Of a stretch of DNA of 7,359 bases, positions 5,416 to 7,359 are shown one piece after another. The stretch comes from Phycisphaeraceae bacterium (GTDB lineage: Bacteria > Planctomycetota > Phycisphaerae > Phycisphaerales > Phycisphaeraceae), in contig SKPT01000475.1 in NCBI GenBank assembly GCA_007119405.1, forward strand, positions 1-7,359. Direction: 5' to 3'. Both the position numbers and the translations under genes were made by a program. Position 1 is the first letter of the stretch. Every line of letters begins with the position of its first letter. The notes beneath the pieces were generated by a model, which did not search any database, was not told the DNA's origin, and saw only the letters and a list, made by a program, of their open reading frames with translations.

Positions 5416-6294
5416 ATGCCCACCCTCTCCCCCGCCGACATCGACCACTTCCTCGAATTCGGCTACGTCCTGGTCAAGGACTGCTTCCCCCGCGACGTCG
5501 CCGCCGAGTGGGTCGCCCACGGCTTCAAGCGCCTCGGCTACGAGCCCGACGACCCCACCACCTGGGCCGAGGCACGCATCCACATGGGCTCGACCATGAG
5601 CGTCGAGATCAAGGACTTCGCCCCCAAGGCGTGGCACGCCATCTGCGAGCTGCTCGGCGGCGAGGATCGCATCAAGCAGCCCGCCCGTTTCTCCGACGGC
5701 CTGATCTTCAACCTCGCCGAGCGCAGCGACGAGCCCTGGCAGCCGCCCTCGCCCGACCGGCCCGGCTGGCACAAGGACGGCGACTTCTTCCGCCATTTCC
5801 TCGACTCGCCCGAGCAGGGCCTGCTCACCCTCGTGTGCTGGACCGACGTCAAGCCACGCAACGGCGCGACGTTCGTCGCCACCGACTCCGTCCCGCACGT
5901 CGCCCGCTGCCTGGCGGACCATCCCGAGGGGCTGCTGCCGAGCGAGCTGCCTTGCCAGGAGCTGATCCGCAAGTGCTCGCGCTTTGCCGAAGCCGTCGCC
6001 GACGCGGGCGATGTGTACCTGCTGCACCCGTACATCCTCCACGCCGCGTCGCAGAACGAGGCCCGCCTGCCGCGCGTCATCACCAACCCGCCGATCCAGC
6101 TCAAGCAGCCGATGAACTTCAACCGCGCCGACCCCGCCGCGCACTCCCCCGTCGAGCAGGCGGTGCTGCGCGCCCTGGGCGTGGACCGCTACGATTTCAA
6201 GCCCACCGGGCCGCGCGAGACGTTCGTCCCCGAGCGCGTCAAGCGCCAGCAGCAGCGCATGGAGCAGGAGAAGGCGCGACTCGCCGGGTCCTGA
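5416..6294 (+). CDS. Phytanoyl-CoA dioxygenase (PhyH) family Fe(II)/2-oxoglutarate oxygenase
   Basis: A 292-aa protein. It opens with the PhyH-like N-terminus IDHFLEFGYVLVKDCFP. The iron facial triad is visible as His119 and Asp121 in GWHKDGDF and His209 in YILHAAS. Arg220 lies 11 residues after that His, where the family binds 2-oxoglutarate. VCWTDVKPRNGATFVATDSVPHV (residues 140-162) gives the central strand pair typical of the fold. Known chemistry of the family is hydroxylation of a small molecule coupled to decarboxylation of 2-oxoglutarate. The substrate cannot be named, and PhyH homologues are numerous and diverse in planctomycetes. The last 25 residues are charged and probably helical (RVKRQQQRMEQEKARLAG). 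The start is supported by GGAGG (5406-5410) 5 nt upstream. The reading frame is open far upstream across recJ, but that extension is a shadow of recJ. It may be read from its own promoter. Confidence 0.88.
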   Translation: MPTLSPADIDHFLEFGYVLVKDCFPRDVAAEWVAHGFKRLGYEPDDPTTWAEARIHMGSTMSVEIKDFAPKAWHAICELLGGEDRIKQPARFSDGLIFNLAERSDEPWQPPSPDRPGWHKDGDFFRHFLDSPEQGLLTLVCWTDVKPRNGATFVATDSVPHVARCLADHPEGLLPSELPCQELIRKCSRFAEAVADAGDVYLLHPYILHAASQNEARLPRVITNPPIQLKQPMNFNRADPAAHSPVEQAVLRALGVDRYDFKPTGPRETFVPERVKRQQQRMEQEKARLAGS

Positions 6295-6307
6295 ACGCTC
6301 CCGAGTG

Positions 6308-6396
6308 GGGTGCCACGGCTTGTCCGCGCCAGCAGCAGGCCGTGTGAGACGACGCGAAGGCGCACGGCTTGCCCCGCGGGTCAAGCCGTGGCACCC
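6308..6396. repeat. Inverted doublet of palindromic elements (CACGGCTTG type), REPIN-like
   Basis: The 89-bp unit is bounded by a perfect 15-bp inverted repeat, GGGTGCCACGGCTTG (6308-6322) and CAAGCCGTGGCACCC (6382-6396). The left half hairpin pairs CACGGCTTG (6314-6322) with CAGGCCGTG (6336-6344) through one G-T wobble. The right half, read on the minus strand, pairs CACGGCTTG with CAAGCCGTG (6390-6363) around bulge A, CCC, GCG, GGG. Size, orientation and terminal GGGTGCCAC match the doublet at 649-739 although the stem arms differ. It lies between the oxygenase and the membrane-protein gene. Confidence 0.85.
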
Positions 6397-6428
6397 GCGT
6401 TGCTCATTCAGGTTGATTCGCCGCCAGC

Positions 6429-6446
6429 CGTCGGCATCAGCCGACG
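6429..6446 (+). promoter_or_regulatory. Hairpin directly upstream of a Shine-Dalgarno site
   Basis: CGTCGGC (6429-6435) and GCCGACG (6440-6446) form a perfect 7-bp stem with loop ATCA. It ends 1 nt before GGAG (6448-6451), which sits 6 nt from the ATG at 6458. Such a stem could affect ribosome access or mRNA stability, or be a chance or repeat-derived palindrome. Confidence 0.4.
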
Positions 6447-6457
6447 CGGAGCCGCCC

Positions 6458-7123
6458 ATGCTCGCTCAAGTCCTGGACCATTTCGCCCGCGCCCCCGACA
6501 CGCCCGCCACGCAGCGCTTCGACGCCGAGCCCAGCGACGAGCAGCTCGCCACCTGGGTCGATGCCGACGACGACATGATCTGGTACCACGTCGAGGACAA
6601 CGCCAACGAGCTGTCGGTCCGCCCTGCGCCGCTGCCGCTGTGGATCGTCATGTTCGGCGTCAGCGTCCCGGTTGTCTTCTTCATCGTCTGGATCGTCAGT
6701 CGTGTCGTGGACGCCGGGTTTGACGGCATCGAGGCCGTGACGTTTCTGGTGGGTGTGCCGGTGGCGCTGCTGGCGGGGGCGGCGGTGGTGGCGGTGTTCC
6801 ACGTGCGCAACCTGCGCGCCGAGCGGACGCCCGCCTCGTTCATCCTCGACAAGTCGCGCCAGACGCTGAGCCTGCCCCGCTTCGACGTGACCCTGCCCCA
6901 CGCCCGCATCGCCGCCGTGGTCGAGGTGCACGGCCCGTACCGTCCCGACGAGACGCGCGACACGCGCCTCAGCCACCGCGAGCTGTCCGTGCTCGCCCGC
7001 GACGAGCAGGGCAGCTTCGTCCGCTATCCGCTCAAGCTCATCGGCCACCGTGTCAAGACCATCAAGGCCGGCCGCGCACTCGCCGAGGAGCTCGGCGTGC
7101 CGCTGCGCAAGTTCGAGGTGTGA
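6458..7123 (+). CDS. Hypothetical membrane protein with two transmembrane helices
   Basis: A 221-aa protein I do not recognise. Residues 1-58 are soluble and acidic (WVDADDDMIWYHVEDNANE). Two hydrophobic segments follow at about 60-81 and 92-116, separated by a short acidic turn (DAGFDGIE). The C-terminal 105 residues are soluble and probably beta-rich: FILDKSRQTLSLPRFDVTLP, then IAAVVEVHGPY, ELSVLARDEQG and a final helix KAGRALAEELGVPL. That order (a strand with the D-x-x-x-x-x-L-x-L-P pattern, more strands, then a helix) recalls small PH-like or DUF domains that follow two helices in bacterial membrane proteins. This is only a fold-level guess. With two helices, both ends should lie on the same side, probably the cytoplasm. 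The ATG at 6458 has GGAG 6 nt upstream. The longer in-frame start at 6305 would translate the palindromic repeat and is rejected. It may be monocistronic. Confidence 0.75.
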   Translation: MLAQVLDHFARAPDTPATQRFDAEPSDEQLATWVDADDDMIWYHVEDNANELSVRPAPLPLWIVMFGVSVPVVFFIVWIVSRVVDAGFDGIEAVTFLVGVPVALLAGAAVVAVFHVRNLRAERTPASFILDKSRQTLSLPRFDVTLPHARIAAVVEVHGPYRPDETRDTRLSHRELSVLARDEQGSFVRYPLKLIGHRVKTIKAGRALAEELGVPLRKFEV

Positions 7124-7141
7124 AGCGCCAGCCAGGCGAAC

Positions 7142-7175
7142 GGTGCCACACAGCATCGCGCAGTGTGCTGTGTGC
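7142..7175 (+). repeat. Single palindromic element (CACACAGCA type)
   Basis: GGTGC precedes CACACAGCA (7147-7155), a 10-nt centre (7156-7165) and TGCTGTGTG (7166-7174). The centre folds as bulge T, CGC, loop GCA, GTG (one wobble). It is the same design as the copies at 650 and 3339 with a different upper stem. It starts 18 bp after the membrane-protein stop. No inverted partner is seen in the following 60 bp. Confidence 0.8.
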
Positions 7176-7203
7176 GCAGCGTCCTGGGGCGCGCCTCTCT
7201 TGC

Positions 7204-7259
7204 TCAAACTGACCAATTGCAGCCCCCCCCGGGAGGGGGGTCGGAATCGGTCAGTTTGA
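7204..7259. repeat. Long imperfect hairpin with C8/G6 core
   Basis: TCAAACTGACC (7204-7214) and GGTCAGTTTGA (7249-7259) form a perfect 11-bp stem. The interior has further partial pairing and a poly-C tract (7223-7230) facing GGGAGGGGGG (7231-7240). It lies 80 bp after the last stop codon and could act as a terminator, but the sequence after it is only moderately T-rich. The structure may instead be a regulatory or replication-related palindrome. Confidence 0.65.
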
Positions 7260-7266
7260 CTCTCTT

Positions 7267-7285
7267 ATTGACCTTTGAATGGTCA
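7267..7285. promoter_or_regulatory. TTGACC/GGTCAA palindrome, possible operator
   Basis: TTGACC (7267-7272) and GGTCAA (7280-7285) are perfectly inverted around a 7-nt centre. They repeat the TGACC/GGTCA core of the adjacent hairpin arms at 7204-7259. The region 7254-7290 is markedly less GC-rich than its surroundings, as expected of a promoter or operator for a gene beyond the window. No promoter pair is convincing. Confidence 0.35.
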
Positions 7286-7309
7286 ACTTCACCGGGATCC
7301 GGCGCATCG

Positions 7310-7345
7310 GGGGTGCCACGGCTTGACCGCGAAGCGGCAAGCCGT
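7310..7345 (+). repeat. Single palindromic element (CACGGCTTG type) near the window end
   Basis: GGGTGC precedes CACGGCTTG (7316-7324), bulge A (7325), CCGC, loop GAA (7330-7332), GCGG, and CAAGCCGTG (7337-7345). It is the cleanest copy of this type and contains GCGAAGC, a DNA mini-hairpin known to be unusually stable. An inverted partner may lie past the window. Confidence 0.85.
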
Positions 7346-7359
7346 GCGGTCATCGGCAA

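Noticed and set aside
6305..6457. Longer start for the membrane protein at 6305
   Set aside because: The extra residues (CHGL...VKPWHP) are a translation of the palindromic repeat, and 6458 has a Shine-Dalgarno site.
4678..6459. A 593-codon open frame on the minus strand across recJ and the oxygenase
   Set aside because: It is antisense to two strongly supported genes, has biased Gly/Ala/Val/Asp composition and no family motif. Long antisense frames are expected at this GC content.

Overview
The window is high-GC chromosomal DNA with strongly C/G-ending codons. It probably comes from a planctomycete, with a Phycisphaerae-like lineage as the best guess. That guess rests on base composition, gene content and intergenic repeat types (AATCCGA heptamers, GCGAAG arrays, GGTGCCACGGCTTG palindromes) that I associate with this group from memory. 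No marker gene fixes the taxon. No tRNA, rRNA, CRISPR array, transposase or phage gene is visible.

Layout: (1) 1-608 (+) is the 3' part of an MgtE-type magnesium transporter. (2) 609-848 is a convergent intergenic region with a palindromic doublet and a 7-bp tandem repeat. (3) 849-1760 (-) is a ribonuclease Z-like metallo-beta-lactamase-fold hydrolase. (4) 1761-1923 holds a GCGAAG/CTTCGC palindromic array. (5) 1924-2595 (-) plsC and 2592-3284 (-) cmk overlap by ATGA and form an operon read from cmk to plsC. (6) 3285-3475 is a divergent promoter region with a second, damaged palindromic doublet. (7) 3476-5350 (+) is recJ, which carries two in-frame low-complexity insertions. (8) 5416-6294 (+) is a phytanoyl-CoA dioxygenase-family oxygenase. 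(9) 6295-6457 holds a palindromic doublet of a second sequence family. (10) 6458-7123 (+) is an unrecognised two-helix membrane protein. (11) 7124 to the end has no gene; it holds two single palindromes, a long hairpin and a locally AT-richer stretch with repeated TGAC half-sites.

The genes are mostly housekeeping: Mg2+ transport, RNA or other hydrolysis, phospholipid and CTP precursor metabolism, and DNA repair. They do not form one pathway. The interest lies in the repeats. Five sites carry what looks like one structural element in two sequence versions, with CACACAGCA or CACGGCTTG stem arms. It has a GGTGC lead, a 9-bp stem, a one-base 5' bulge, a 3-4 bp upper stem and usually a GNA triloop. 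Two sites are inverted doublets of 89 and 91 bp with 15-bp terminal inverted repeats. This resembles REP doublets (REPINs) mobilised by RAYT-type transposases, but no transposase is present here. Separately, recJ appears to have absorbed two intergenic-type repeats in frame, between catalytic motifs, in the manner of Rickettsia palindromic elements.
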